Positions 39,144-47,961 of a stretch of 64,000 bases of DNA are shown piece by piece. The notes beneath the pieces were generated by a model. It saw only the letters and a list, made by a program, of their open reading frames with translations, was not told the origin of the DNA and did no database searches. The position numbers were made by a program, and so were the translations under genes. Numbering within the stretch: the stretch's first letter is position 1; the number at the start of each line of letters is the position of its first letter. Location of the stretch: the NCBI RefSeq assembly GCF_001723605.1, contig NZ_CP017111.1, positions 310,001 through 374,000 on the forward strand, in the 5' to 3' direction. Source of the DNA: Sulfurospirillum halorespirans DSM 13726 (GTDB taxonomy: Bacteria > Campylobacterota > Campylobacteria > Campylobacterales > Sulfurospirillaceae).

Positions 39144-39583
39144 TTCCCTATTTTAATAACGCGTCTTGTGACTTCTTCAAAATTAACCACTTCTTGATCG
39201 GTTGCAATATCCTCTTTTTTTACATGTGCGCCAAAACCATATGCCATAGGAGTAATATTGTCGACATCATAAAATGCTTTTCGTGCATCTATCCATTCTC
39301 CAGTTTTAGCATCATTCACCCATATAACCGCTTTTTCTTTCCATCCAATACTGTTTTCTTTAAACCATAAAATAACACAACCAATATCATCAAAAAAATA
39401 CTTTTTCCCATTATCAGGATTAATAACTTGTGCTGAAAATTTGCGATCACTGAGAACCATTTTGCATCGTTCGCACATATCACGATCCCAGTGAACTTTT
39501 TTTGGACCCAAATCAACCTTATTGTCACATCCACAAACAAAAAATGTCATTAAAAGAAGAAAAAATGTTTTAAAGGGGTTCAT
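39140..39583 (-). CDS. nosL: NosL copper-chaperone lipoprotein
   Basis: 147 residues with a lipoprotein signal (FFVCGC). The metal site DMCERCKM and FFDDIGCVILWFKE match the canonical NosL family. Members bind Cu(I) and support CuZ assembly in NosZ. It overlaps nosF by 14 bp, which places it in the core nos operon. Confidence 0.87.
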   Translation of the reverse strand: MNPFKTFFLLLMTFFVCGCDNKVDLGPKKVHWDRDMCERCKMVLSDRKFSAQVINPDNGKKYFFDDIGCVILWFKENSIGWKEKAVIWVNDAKTGEWIDARKAFYDVDNITPMAYGFGAHVKKEDIATDQEVVNFEEVTRRVIKIGK

Positions 39584-40208
39584 CGGTTAGTACCTTTCCT
39601 AAATCCATATAGATTTGTCGATTGACGAGTTCTTTCATCTCATCAAGTCGGTGCGTGACAAACAGTGCAATTTTAGAACGTGTTTCATTTTTTAAGAGGC
39701 GATGAAAGTTGTCTCGCGCTTTTGGATCAAGATTGGCGGTTGGTTCATCATAAATAATAATATCGCTTTGACGTGCCAAACTGATTGCTATCAGCATTTT
39801 TTGCTTCATCCCACCACTGAGTTTAAAAAATGATTTATTTAAATTTGGCTCTAGATCAAACTCCATCTCTTTCGCAAAATGCAGGATGGCATTTTTTTCT
39901 ATTTTTGTGCTTTTGCAGGCATAACTTATCAACTCGTCCAAATTTAATTTAATGGGTGGAGGAAGTTGAGGAACAAAACTAATGTTTTGTAAAACACGTA
40001 TTCTCTCCTGAATCGGATTAAGCCCATTGACAAGTACCGTGCCACTATTAGGATGATAATAACCTAATATAAGCCTGATTAAAGTGGTTTTCCCCGCACC
40101 ATTGGGCCCCATAAGAGCAATACAATCATCCTTTTTGAATGTCAATGATAAATTATCTAACGAAAGAGCATTCCCGAATTTTTTGCTCACATTGTGAATT
40201 TCTATCAT
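39570..40208 (-). CDS. nosF: NosF, ABC ATPase for NosZ maturation
   Basis: 212 residues, somewhat shorter than most NosF. Walker A GPNGAGKTT, signature LSGGMKQKM, Walker B IIIYDEPTANLD and the H-loop VTHR (Arg rather than Asp next). It energises the NosDFY complex. Overlaps nosH by four bases. Confidence 0.9.
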   Translation of the reverse strand: MIEIHNVSKKFGNALSLDNLSLTFKKDDCIALMGPNGAGKTTLIRLILGYYHPNSGTVLVNGLNPIQERIRVLQNISFVPQLPPPIKLNLDELISYACKSTKIEKNAILHFAKEMEFDLEPNLNKSFFKLSGGMKQKMLIAISLARQSDIIIYDEPTANLDPKARDNFHRLLKNETRSKIALFVTHRLDEMKELVNRQIYMDLGKVLTDEPL

Positions 40209-41113
40209 AGGAGATTCTTTAATCTAAAGGTATAATGTAATGCATCGGTGTGGCAAACATCAATACAACGTCCGCACAGTGTACAATCGCCACTGGCAAC
40301 AATCTCTTTTGTTATGCCAAGCTCTTTATGTTGCTTATCATACTTTGGTTTTGTTATTTCCAAAACGTGATTTTCAAAGCACACGTCATGACAAACCATA
40401 CAATGATCGCAGTTATCGTTCCATTCTATCCTTGAAGCACTCACAACCCCAACAAAACCGTATGTCGTTCCAATAGGACAGATATATTTACACCATGCGC
40501 GTCTTGCGAAAAAAACTTCAATTAAAAAGACAGTAATAACCCACGCTAAAGCAGCACTCCAGCCATAGGCTATAAAGCGACTTAAAATACCAACGACATT
40601 AAAGAGCTCAAAGACTAAGTAGCCGCTGGTAAAAGCAAGAATTAAAAAGATTCCCCAGAAAATATACTTTATACGATGATCAAAGCTTCTTTCTTTAATG
40701 ATATTTTTTTGCACCAAGATACTATGTAATTTTTCACCTATTTCGCTAAGAAGACCATAGGGGCATACCCAAGAACAATAAGTCCTCCCTCCAATAAGCA
40801 AATAAACAATTAAAATACTCACGGTTCCAATAATCATATTGATTGGCATATGATACGTTGCTGCAAAAACTTCTAATGTCGTGAACACATCAATAAGATG
40901 AAACCCTAAAAAACGTGATCCATTGAGCGTTCCTTCCAATATTTGTATATCAATTTTAAACGATAAAAAAAATAAAAGATGAAGACTAATAATAACCAGC
41001 CATCTGATAGCTCGGATACTTAATCTCTTCTTTCCCTCTTTTGTTTCATCAAAAAATGTAGAAAAAAATGATGTTTTGGCAATCGTTTTTCGTTCTTCGT
41101 ATTTACTACTCAC
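40205..41113 (-). CDS. nosH: NosH, membrane iron-sulfur quinol dehydrogenase
   Basis: 302 residues, NapH-like. Five membrane helices, two CxxxCP motifs (CSWVCPYG and CKYICPIG) and two C-terminal [4Fe-4S] clusters (CDHCMVCHDVC and CTLCGRCIDVC). With NosG it can feed electrons from menaquinol to the periplasmic cytochromes and NosZ. The gene order follows the Wolinella nos operon. Confidence 0.9.
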   Translation of the reverse strand: MSSKYEERKTIAKTSFFSTFFDETKEGKKRLSIRAIRWLVIISLHLLFFLSFKIDIQILEGTLNGSRFLGFHLIDVFTTLEVFAATYHMPINMIIGTVSILIVYLLIGGRTYCSWVCPYGLLSEIGEKLHSILVQKNIIKERSFDHRIKYIFWGIFLILAFTSGYLVFELFNVVGILSRFIAYGWSAALAWVITVFLIEVFFARRAWCKYICPIGTTYGFVGVVSASRIEWNDNCDHCMVCHDVCFENHVLEITKPKYDKQHKELGITKEIVASGDCTLCGRCIDVCHTDALHYTFRLKNLL

Positions 41114-41127
41114 AGGATATCCTTTGG

Positions 41128-41613
41128 TTATTTTGCTGCTTCAGCTCTTGCTTTAAATTCACCAATTTCAGTAGAAAGTTCTTTAAAGTCATTGTCATTA
41201 AGATTTAAAATAGCACTTTTCATAATAGGGTTGTCTCTTTTCCCACTTTTAAATTCAAGTAACTTGGTATAAATTTGTTCAGCACTTTGTCCAAACAGAG
41301 GAAGTCCAACAGCACCTTCACCTGTAACACCATGGCACGATGCACATTTGCGTTTGTAGTTATCACTTACTTTGAACGTTGAAACATTACCCGCTTTGTC
41401 TTTCATAGCTTTAATTTTCTCCGCTTCAATATCTCTATCGCTTTTTTCCATAGGGGCTTGTATTTTTGGTTGAGATCCAGTATTTTGAGTTTTTGACACA
41501 TTCTCAATAATTTTAGCCGCATTTCCACCTTGAAATGCAGTACCTTGGCTGATTGTATAAACCATAGCTCCGAAAATCACAAATGTGATGATTCCTACGA
41601 TAATATTTTTCAT
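41128..41613 (-). CDS. nosC2: NosC2, monohaem cytochrome c
   Basis: 161 residues with an N-terminal membrane anchor or signal (FVIFGAMVYTISQGTAF) and one haem site CASCHG. Probable axial Met is in the C-terminal part (NPIMKSAIL). It likely transfers electrons to cNosZ. Overlaps nosC1 by four bases. Confidence 0.85.
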   Translation of the reverse strand: MKNIIVGIITFVIFGAMVYTISQGTAFQGGNAAKIIENVSKTQNTGSQPKIQAPMEKSDRDIEAEKIKAMKDKAGNVSTFKVSDNYKRKCASCHGVTGEGAVGLPLFGQSAEQIYTKLLEFKSGKRDNPIMKSAILNLNDNDFKELSTEIGEFKARAEAAK

Positions 41614-42197
41614 TTTTGTCTCTCTTTTAATTTTTTAACTTCTTGATTAAAGGTATAGATTTCATTGGATAAAGCTTTGATCTCTTTATCATCCATCTGG
41701 GTAACAAGCTCTTTCATTAAAACATTTTTCTTTTCTCCCGTTTTGTATTGGGAAATCGTTTTAAAAATGTATTCGCTATCTTTACTTAAAAGCGATGGAC
41801 CTATAATTCCATTTGCATAGTCATCATGACAAGCAGAGCATTTAACTATAAAATTTTTACTTAATTTACTGACTAAGATGCTTACTTCAACATGTTCATA
41901 AGGACTTCTCACTTTGATGGCAGCGCCAAGAGGTGTATAGTTTTTTTCTTCATCTAGTTGTGCGTTTGCTTTTGTCTCTTGATGATAGTCATAATAAAAG
42001 ACTTTACTCTCATTACTATCATCTTTTTTAACTTGGACTTTCTGTTCTTTGAAATTGTCATTCTCGACAACTTCAATTTTTCCAGCCTGTTGCGAGATAT
42101 TTTTTTCAACAGATTGAATGCTCTTCTCTTCTTTTTTATCAGAGCATGCATTGAAAGTAAGTAAAATCAATAAACAAAGAAAAAAATTCTTTTTCAT
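41610..42197 (-). CDS. nosC1: NosC1, monohaem cytochrome c lipoprotein
   Basis: 195 residues with a lipoprotein signal (LLTFNACSDKK), a charged linker, and a haem site CSACHDD. Like NosC2 it is a candidate electron donor to NosZ. Overlaps nosG by four bases. Confidence 0.83.
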   Translation of the reverse strand: MKKNFFLCLLILLTFNACSDKKEEKSIQSVEKNISQQAGKIEVVENDNFKEQKVQVKKDDSNESKVFYYDYHQETKANAQLDEEKNYTPLGAAIKVRSPYEHVEVSILVSKLSKNFIVKCSACHDDYANGIIGPSLLSKDSEYIFKTISQYKTGEKKNVLMKELVTQMDDKEIKALSNEIYTFNQEVKKLKERQK

Positions 42198-42928
42198 TTT
42201 TGATCCTTGACATAGTATGTTTCATACGTCTCTCTGGGCTTAATAACAATAGAAGGAGACGATGCCGGGCAAAGTTCCTCACATACTCCACATCCAACAC
42301 ACCCTTTGTTAATTTGTGGTTTTTTAATTCCATCTTCTGTTACGATCATCTCAATAGCATTTAAAGGATTTGGAAGAGGGCACATATCAGCACAGATCGT
42401 ACAGTTTTTTCCTTCATACGTGGAAAGTTTTTTTAGGACATCTTCTTCGAGGCTTCTAGTATGAGGATGAGCATAAATTCGTTCTATTTGATTTTTAGGT
42501 ACGATTGTTCTTGTTATGGCTAAACATGTCTCTGGAAATGCAAAAACGGCTATTCCCATCTTCACATCTTCAGGTTTTTCGGCATGGTGATCCAGTGCTC
42601 CTGTGGGACAGGCTAGAACACATGGGAGCGCACCACAGAGGTAACACCCTCGCTCTCTTGCTTCAATATAAGGAGTTCCCATACCATAGCCTTTTGCAAA
42701 ATCTGCTAGCTTGATAGAGTGGTATGGACACACTTGTAAACATTGTCCACATTTAATACAAAGTGAGAGAAATCTATCTTCATCAACTGCTCCAGGAGGG
42801 CGTAATCGTGTCTCTTTTGCTTTAAGATAAGGAGCACCAACAACACCAGCTCCGAGTGCTAAACCTAAAATGCCAAGCGTAGAATAGTGGATAAATTCTC
42901 TTCTTTCTTGTTTTACATGTAATGCCAT
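42194..42928 (-). CDS. nosG: NosG, periplasmic polyferredoxin (NapG-like)
   Basis: 244 residues. A Tat-type start (ERREFIHYS) and hydrophobic region are followed by four [4Fe-4S] clusters: CIKCGQCLQVC, CYLCGALPCVLAC, CTICADMC and CVGCGVCEELC. It partners with NosH. One exact TTACATGTAA overlaps the first codons (42913), the rightmost exact copy before the 20-kb gap. Confidence 0.9.
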   Translation of the reverse strand: MALHVKQERREFIHYSTLGILGLALGAGVVGAPYLKAKETRLRPPGAVDEDRFLSLCIKCGQCLQVCPYHSIKLADFAKGYGMGTPYIEARERGCYLCGALPCVLACPTGALDHHAEKPEDVKMGIAVFAFPETCLAITRTIVPKNQIERIYAHPHTRSLEEDVLKKLSTYEGKNCTICADMCPLPNPLNAIEMIVTEDGIKKPQINKGCVGCGVCEELCPASSPSIVIKPRETYETYYVKDQK

Positions 42929-42939
42929 CTTCTCTCCAA

Positions 42940-44238
42940 TTAATTTGTAAACTTAGGGGTTTTGTCTTCAAGTAAGAAAATTGGTTCTGAGAATGGAGCC
43001 AACTTCGACAAGAAATTTAATAACGTCATGACCGGCGAACCGTAAAAGAATTTTACAGAGGGGTTGTACATCCATAATTTATCAGCATACTGATAAACAC
43101 GATAAGGGTTATCCCCAACCCCATCCATATTCGTATCAAAACCTTCATAATTGTCCCAATAGTTTTGTGTAAATTCATTTTTGAAATTATCGCTACTGCG
43201 TGAGTCATTGACAACATCTTCAATATTGCCTTTGACGACATTGTTCTCAAAGATGCCATTTTCACACAAAGAATGAAAATGCAGCGCTTCTGAATTGAAG
43301 AGGAATTTATTATTCCGAATCCAAAGATGTGCATCTGGCTCAAAAGGAGAACGATCAATGTACATTCCTTGGGCACTATAAACAACTGTATTATTCTCAA
43401 TGGTAAAATTTGAAGCATCTTTAAGACCAATACCGATACCTGTGGCTCCTTGAGAATTTTTTATAACATTCCCCGTTGCAATCGTGTCATTTGAGTACAT
43501 AAAGAAGATACCAACCGAATTGTATTGATAGATATTATTATGGACAAAATTTTTACCTGCATACATGAAATGGAGGGAATACCTTCCATATTCAGCTAAA
43601 TTTTCTTCAATGGTATTACCATGTGAATACCAAACAACCATATCACGTGAGCGATAGAGATGGTTTTTTTGAATCATATTGTCATTGCTGTACCACAATC
43701 TAATCCCATCACCTCGAAGTCCAAGTTCATAATTTTTTGAGGTGATATAATTGTTCTTGATAAGCGAATGGTTGACAATTTCCATATTAATGCCTAAAAG
43801 GGAATCTAAGATTCTGCATTGACTCACTTCATTTTGAACAAGTGCTCCTGTTGATGTGTCTCCACTCATATTAATAGCAGCATCAAGTATGTCTGATCTT
43901 TCTCCACTATTTTGAATGGTTAAGTTTTTAAGCGTAACGTAAGAGCTTTTAACAGTTATGACACTTCCAACACCTAGTCCATCTAAGATAACACCTTCTT
44001 CCACACCGATAATGCTAATAGGCTTTGTAATGACAACATTACCTTCATAAATGCCCGCTTTAAGCTTGATAATTGAGCCTTCTTTCGCATTATCGATGGT
44101 ATCTTGAATGGAACTTCTGCGTGTTTCTTTAATAGGGCCTGTATAAACTGCGGCTTCTTCCCTAGTTTCATATATAAAGTCGCTCTTCGCATAGAGTAAG
44201 GACAATGCTAAAAGACTAAGACAAAGAAGTTGTTTCAT
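42940..44238 (-). CDS. nosD: NosD, periplasmic beta-helix maturation protein
   Basis: 432 residues with a signal peptide (LCLSLLALSLLYA) and a right-handed parallel beta-helix of CASH-type repeats (IQNSGER, NYITSKNYE, LYRSRDMVVWYS, NVVKGNIED). NosD works with NosFY to deliver copper or sulfur for CuZ. Length and position after nosB fit Wolinella. Confidence 0.9.
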   Translation of the reverse strand: MKQLLCLSLLALSLLYAKSDFIYETREEAAVYTGPIKETRRSSIQDTIDNAKEGSIIKLKAGIYEGNVVITKPISIIGVEEGVILDGLGVGSVITVKSSYVTLKNLTIQNSGERSDILDAAINMSGDTSTGALVQNEVSQCRILDSLLGINMEIVNHSLIKNNYITSKNYELGLRGDGIRLWYSNDNMIQKNHLYRSRDMVVWYSHGNTIEENLAEYGRYSLHFMYAGKNFVHNNIYQYNSVGIFFMYSNDTIATGNVIKNSQGATGIGIGLKDASNFTIENNTVVYSAQGMYIDRSPFEPDAHLWIRNNKFLFNSEALHFHSLCENGIFENNVVKGNIEDVVNDSRSSDNFKNEFTQNYWDNYEGFDTNMDGVGDNPYRVYQYADKLWMYNPSVKFFYGSPVMTLLNFLSKLAPFSEPIFLLEDKTPKFTN

Positions 44239-44243
44239 AATAA

Positions 44244-45029
44244 TTATCTTACGTCACTCTCTTTAGTTGCTTTAACTCTTGATAAAAGAGCAAGCAAAGA
44301 AAAGATCCCAATAAAAACTAAACAATAAAATCCAATAGATGGATAAGAATGCGTTGTAAATTGCGCTACTTTCCCATCACCAAAAACAGTAGGCATAAAA
44401 GGCTTTATTTTAAAAGCACCCCAATCATGAAGGTTGTGTCCAAACCAATAGAGCCAATAAGAATAATCCGCTATAAATAGCAATGGTAAAGACGTTGGAA
44501 TGAGCATAAGGTAATTTAAGACTTTGTGGTTATAAGCAATAAAATAAACCATGATTAAACTCAAAAACAATAAGGCATAAATGCCAATTTCACGCTCTAA
44601 AATACCGCCTCTCCACATTGGATCCATTCCAATATAGTGGTTAATAGTATTCATCTCATGCACTTCACCACTAAATCCATCAAAGTGAAAAAAGACAGGG
44701 ATACCTTCTGGGAATGCTTCTTTTGGATAATTTGGAGCTTCAAGTGAACACGACCAAATGGGTAATGAAGCTACACCAATTTCAGAAGAGCTAGTAATCA
44801 TTTTGTCTAAATTATTATGCGCGTCTTTAGGTGTCGTTGTACTTTTATAACGACCTTGATTGTATATTCCCCAAACCATCTTTTGGAAAGATGAAATCTC
44901 CTCTTGTTGACCAGCGTCAATTTTATTCAATACTCCATGAAAACTTATCATTGGGAAGGTAAATGACAGTGTCATGATTAAAAATGCAATACCTGCAAAT
45001 ATTTTTGATTTTATTAAACTTTGATTCAT
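44244..45029 (-). CDS. nosB: NosB, membrane protein of clade II nos operons
   Basis: 261 residues: one N-terminal membrane helix, a periplasmic region of ~120 residues, and four C-terminal helices with WLYWFGHNLHDWGAFKIKPF. NosB is found only with c-type NosZ operons; its job is not established. It follows nosZ, separated by a strong hairpin. Confidence 0.85.
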   Translation of the reverse strand: MNQSLIKSKIFAGIAFLIMTLSFTFPMISFHGVLNKIDAGQQEEISSFQKMVWGIYNQGRYKSTTTPKDAHNNLDKMITSSSEIGVASLPIWSCSLEAPNYPKEAFPEGIPVFFHFDGFSGEVHEMNTINHYIGMDPMWRGGILEREIGIYALLFLSLIMVYFIAYNHKVLNYLMLIPTSLPLLFIADYSYWLYWFGHNLHDWGAFKIKPFMPTVFGDGKVAQFTTHSYPSIGFYCLVFIGIFSLLALLSRVKATKESDVR

Positions 45030-45123
45030 CTTTTCTCCTTAATATCCTTAGCTAAAAACTAAAGTTAAATTTTTAGATAAAAATAGTGTATCTCGAATTC
45101 TTGTTTTTAACATTGACACATGT

Positions 45124-45154
45124 CAACCCACAAAGACTAAATCTTTGTGGGTTG
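45124..45154 (-). terminator. Hairpin between nosZ and nosB
   Basis: A 13-bp stem CAACCCACAAAGA/TCTTTGTGGGTTG with a 5-base loop, seven bases past the nosZ stop. It could act as a partial terminator or an mRNA-stabilising hairpin that makes nosZ transcript more abundant than the accessory genes. Confidence 0.65.
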
Positions 45155-45160
45155 ATGTTC

Positions 45161-47764
45161 TTAAAATAAATTGGCGTTGCTGTCAACCCATTTAAGATAT
45201 TCGATGATATTTTTCACCTCTTCATCTTTCATGTTTTGATCAGGCATTCTTAAGTTAAAGTAATCAATCATCGCTTTAACATAAGGGTCTTCAAACTTCT
45301 CTTTTGGGTTTTTGATAAAATCAGCTACCCATTTTGCACCATTTTCATGACGTCCCAATACACCTGTAAGATCAGGACCTGAACTTACTTTTCCAATAAC
45401 ATGACAACCAGAACATCCACCTTCATTAAAGGCGACTTCTCCTCTTGCTGCTTCTGGAGACTGCTTGGTTGCAACAAATTTAACAAGTAAGTCTTTAGCA
45501 CGAATTCCAACATCTGCTGTTTTAACCATGTATTGCCAGATCATATTTTCAAATAAGACAGCTTTTTCAAAATCACCTTCTTTGATAGCGGCATCTGAGA
45601 GTTTTTTCTGCTCAGGAATTTTGCCGTATTGATCAAGTGCGTCGGTTACAAGATTTTTAACAACCTCGTGTTTCTCGAAATGATTTTCTTTGAGGAATTT
45701 CACAACACTTTGAATAACATCATCTGTTGCTTTATTGACCGCAACAGTTTTGTCGTATTCCGCGTTAAGTTGCTCTTTGCTCATTGTTGCCATTTTGAGT
45801 TTTTGTGCGCTTTCATATTTTTTATTAGGGTCTTTAACCATTAAATAACCCATCATTTCAAGGTGAAGCGCTGAACAGAATTCTGTACAGTAATAAGGGA
45901 ATACACCTTCTAAATCAGCTTTGAACTTCACAGTGGCTACTTTACCAGGCTCTACTGATGCATGGACATTATAATTATCCACAGTAAAACCATGTGTTTC
46001 ATCTTCTGCTCGTTCAAGGTTTGTCATATAGATAGTAACATTGTCACCTTTGTTAACCGTAATGCGCTCTGGATTGATATGTGAACGTACTAGTGTTGCA
46101 TATACTTTGACATCATTGCCTTTACGTTCTATTCTCTCTTGTCCTGCAAGTGTTTTACCCTCACTGATTTGCTCTGTTCTAGAATTGGTGCCCATCTCAT
46201 AGCGTACTTTTGGATGAAGCTTACTAGCACGGATGGTAACAACATCATGTGGCTCACCTAGAGGAATAGGCATATCAACAAGAAGATCCATTTTATTACC
46301 ACTAATATCAATCAATTGATGATTCTGTGGATGTAGAGGTCCTACATTATTAAATCTATCAATGGATAATTTATTGAGTGCAATAATATACTCACCTTGA
46401 GGATCAGCAGTATTACTCTCCATTCCAGCCAAGTGACCAATGTTATAGTGAACATTGACACGATCTAACACTTTCAATGTTTTGAAATTCCACTTAACAA
46501 CTTGACTATCAACATATAATGAAGTGTAGATTTCTCCATCAATTGGCGAATACTGATTATGCAATGGTCCAAGTCCTAATTCAAGCTGGCCATGTAATGC
46601 TTTTTTCATATCAAGAATAGGAATCCCGTAAGGATCTGTACCAGCATAATCTTTATTTTTGATCAATGTTTGAATTTTTGAAAAACTATAAACTGAAGCA
46701 TGTGTATCTAATTTTCCACATACAACGATGTATTCACCTGTTGGGTCAACATCCACACCGTGTGGAGATTTAGGTTCAGGAATTAAAAACAATGCATCAT
46801 TTTTAACAGCAATATCCATAGGAACGACTCTATGCCCATTGATCACTTTAACATTTTTTGGATCTTTTGCAAGTTCTGCAAGCTTTTTCCAATTGTACAC
46901 ATGAAGGTAGTCAGTGTCGTTTCTACTCATACCCGCTTCGTTAGGTGGCATGCCTACTTCAATTCCACCTGTGTACATTTCTGAGTTAAATGAGTTTGTA
47001 AATCCCCATCCATGACTTACTTTTTTACCAGCATCACTTAAGTCTTGCATGTAGGGAGGAAGTTCTATAGTATAAGAGTCTTTTTCTTGGATTCTACCAT
47101 GCTTAGGATCAAACTTCCACATAGTTACACCACCACGATAACTCTCTTTATAGTCTTCAATTGGGTGATAATTATTGTCAAATGGAGCAGCATATTGTGC
47201 GGCTTCAATAATCCATTCAGAATCTTGTGTAAAAAAAGATCCACCATGTTCAGATTTAAAAACTGGATTGACAACAATTTGTTTTGTCTCAAAGTCACTT
47301 AAATCAATAACTGCAATTCTTGGATTAGCTTTGTCATTGATAATCAACCATTTACCATCGGCCTTAGCATCTGTTTCGGAAAGGGCTGGGTGGTGCGTAT
47401 CACCCCAAGTAATATCTTTACCTCGAATTTTGCCTTGATCAAGAACTTTTTTGCTCTCTTCATCAAAACCATATCCTTGCCATGGTTCAGGTGTAAATAC
47501 AGCAATGTATTTTAGTAACCTCATAGAAGGAACACCATATACTAATACCTGCCCAGACTGCCCACCTGAACTAAATGCAAGGTATTTATCATGTACACCC
47601 GTTGGATTATAAGTCTTTGCAGCACGAACAACATCCGCCTCGCTAAGACCTCTTGCTTTCATCACTTTATCTAAAGCACCATCTCCACCAGCAGCAATAG
47701 ATGCTGTGGTGAGTAAAGTACTAGAGAGCACCAGCGATGAAAGAAGTTTGAAACCTCTTTCCAT
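45161..47764 (-). CDS. nosZ: Nitrous oxide reductase, clade II with C-terminal cytochrome c
   Basis: 867 residues from the ATG after AAAGGAGG (an in-frame ATG 21 bp upstream precedes the ribosome site). A Sec-type signal (LLSSLVLSSTLLTTASIAA) marks it as clade II. The seven-bladed propeller includes the CuZ ligand pair in WGDTHHP and later His residues (PLHPQNHQ, GEPHDVV). The CuA site is YCTEFCSALHLEMMGY. A C-terminal haem domain carries GCSGCHVIG. It reduces N2O to N2 in the periplasm. First gene of the nos operon. Confidence 0.96.
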   Translation of the reverse strand: MERGFKLLSSLVLSSTLLTTASIAAGGDGALDKVMKARGLSEADVVRAAKTYNPTGVHDKYLAFSSGGQSGQVLVYGVPSMRLLKYIAVFTPEPWQGYGFDEESKKVLDQGKIRGKDITWGDTHHPALSETDAKADGKWLIINDKANPRIAVIDLSDFETKQIVVNPVFKSEHGGSFFTQDSEWIIEAAQYAAPFDNNYHPIEDYKESYRGGVTMWKFDPKHGRIQEKDSYTIELPPYMQDLSDAGKKVSHGWGFTNSFNSEMYTGGIEVGMPPNEAGMSRNDTDYLHVYNWKKLAELAKDPKNVKVINGHRVVPMDIAVKNDALFLIPEPKSPHGVDVDPTGEYIVVCGKLDTHASVYSFSKIQTLIKNKDYAGTDPYGIPILDMKKALHGQLELGLGPLHNQYSPIDGEIYTSLYVDSQVVKWNFKTLKVLDRVNVHYNIGHLAGMESNTADPQGEYIIALNKLSIDRFNNVGPLHPQNHQLIDISGNKMDLLVDMPIPLGEPHDVVTIRASKLHPKVRYEMGTNSRTEQISEGKTLAGQERIERKGNDVKVYATLVRSHINPERITVNKGDNVTIYMTNLERAEDETHGFTVDNYNVHASVEPGKVATVKFKADLEGVFPYYCTEFCSALHLEMMGYLMVKDPNKKYESAQKLKMATMSKEQLNAEYDKTVAVNKATDDVIQSVVKFLKENHFEKHEVVKNLVTDALDQYGKIPEQKKLSDAAIKEGDFEKAVLFENMIWQYMVKTADVGIRAKDLLVKFVATKQSPEAARGEVAFNEGGCSGCHVIGKVSSGPDLTGVLGRHENGAKWVADFIKNPKEKFEDPYVKAMIDYFNLRMPDQNMKDEEVKNIIEYLKWVDSNANLF

Positions 47765-47847
47765 AATTTCCTCCTTTAAAAACATAAGATTTATGCTAAA
47801 TGAACTGTACTAAAATTGATATGGCCAGTATCCTCTTTATTCTTTCT

Positions 47848-47865
47848 ATTTAACATTAATTTAAC
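47848..47865 (-). promoter_or_regulatory. Candidate response-regulator site upstream of nosZ
   Basis: Two direct repeats GTTAAAT spaced 11 bp (one helical turn) about 85-100 bp before the nosZ start, the spacing favoured by OmpR/PhoB-family regulators such as the one encoded nearby. Confidence 0.3.
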
Positions 47866-47961
47866 ACTTTAAGTTGACTATGGAATTCTATAATAGAGTC
47901 AGTTTCTTTTGAGTCGCTGAAATTTTACATATTAAAAACTTGCGGTAAAAGAGAGGCTTTT

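Noticed and set aside
47800-47835. FNR box upstream of nosZ
   Set aside because: TTGAT occurs but the second half-site ATCAA is absent.
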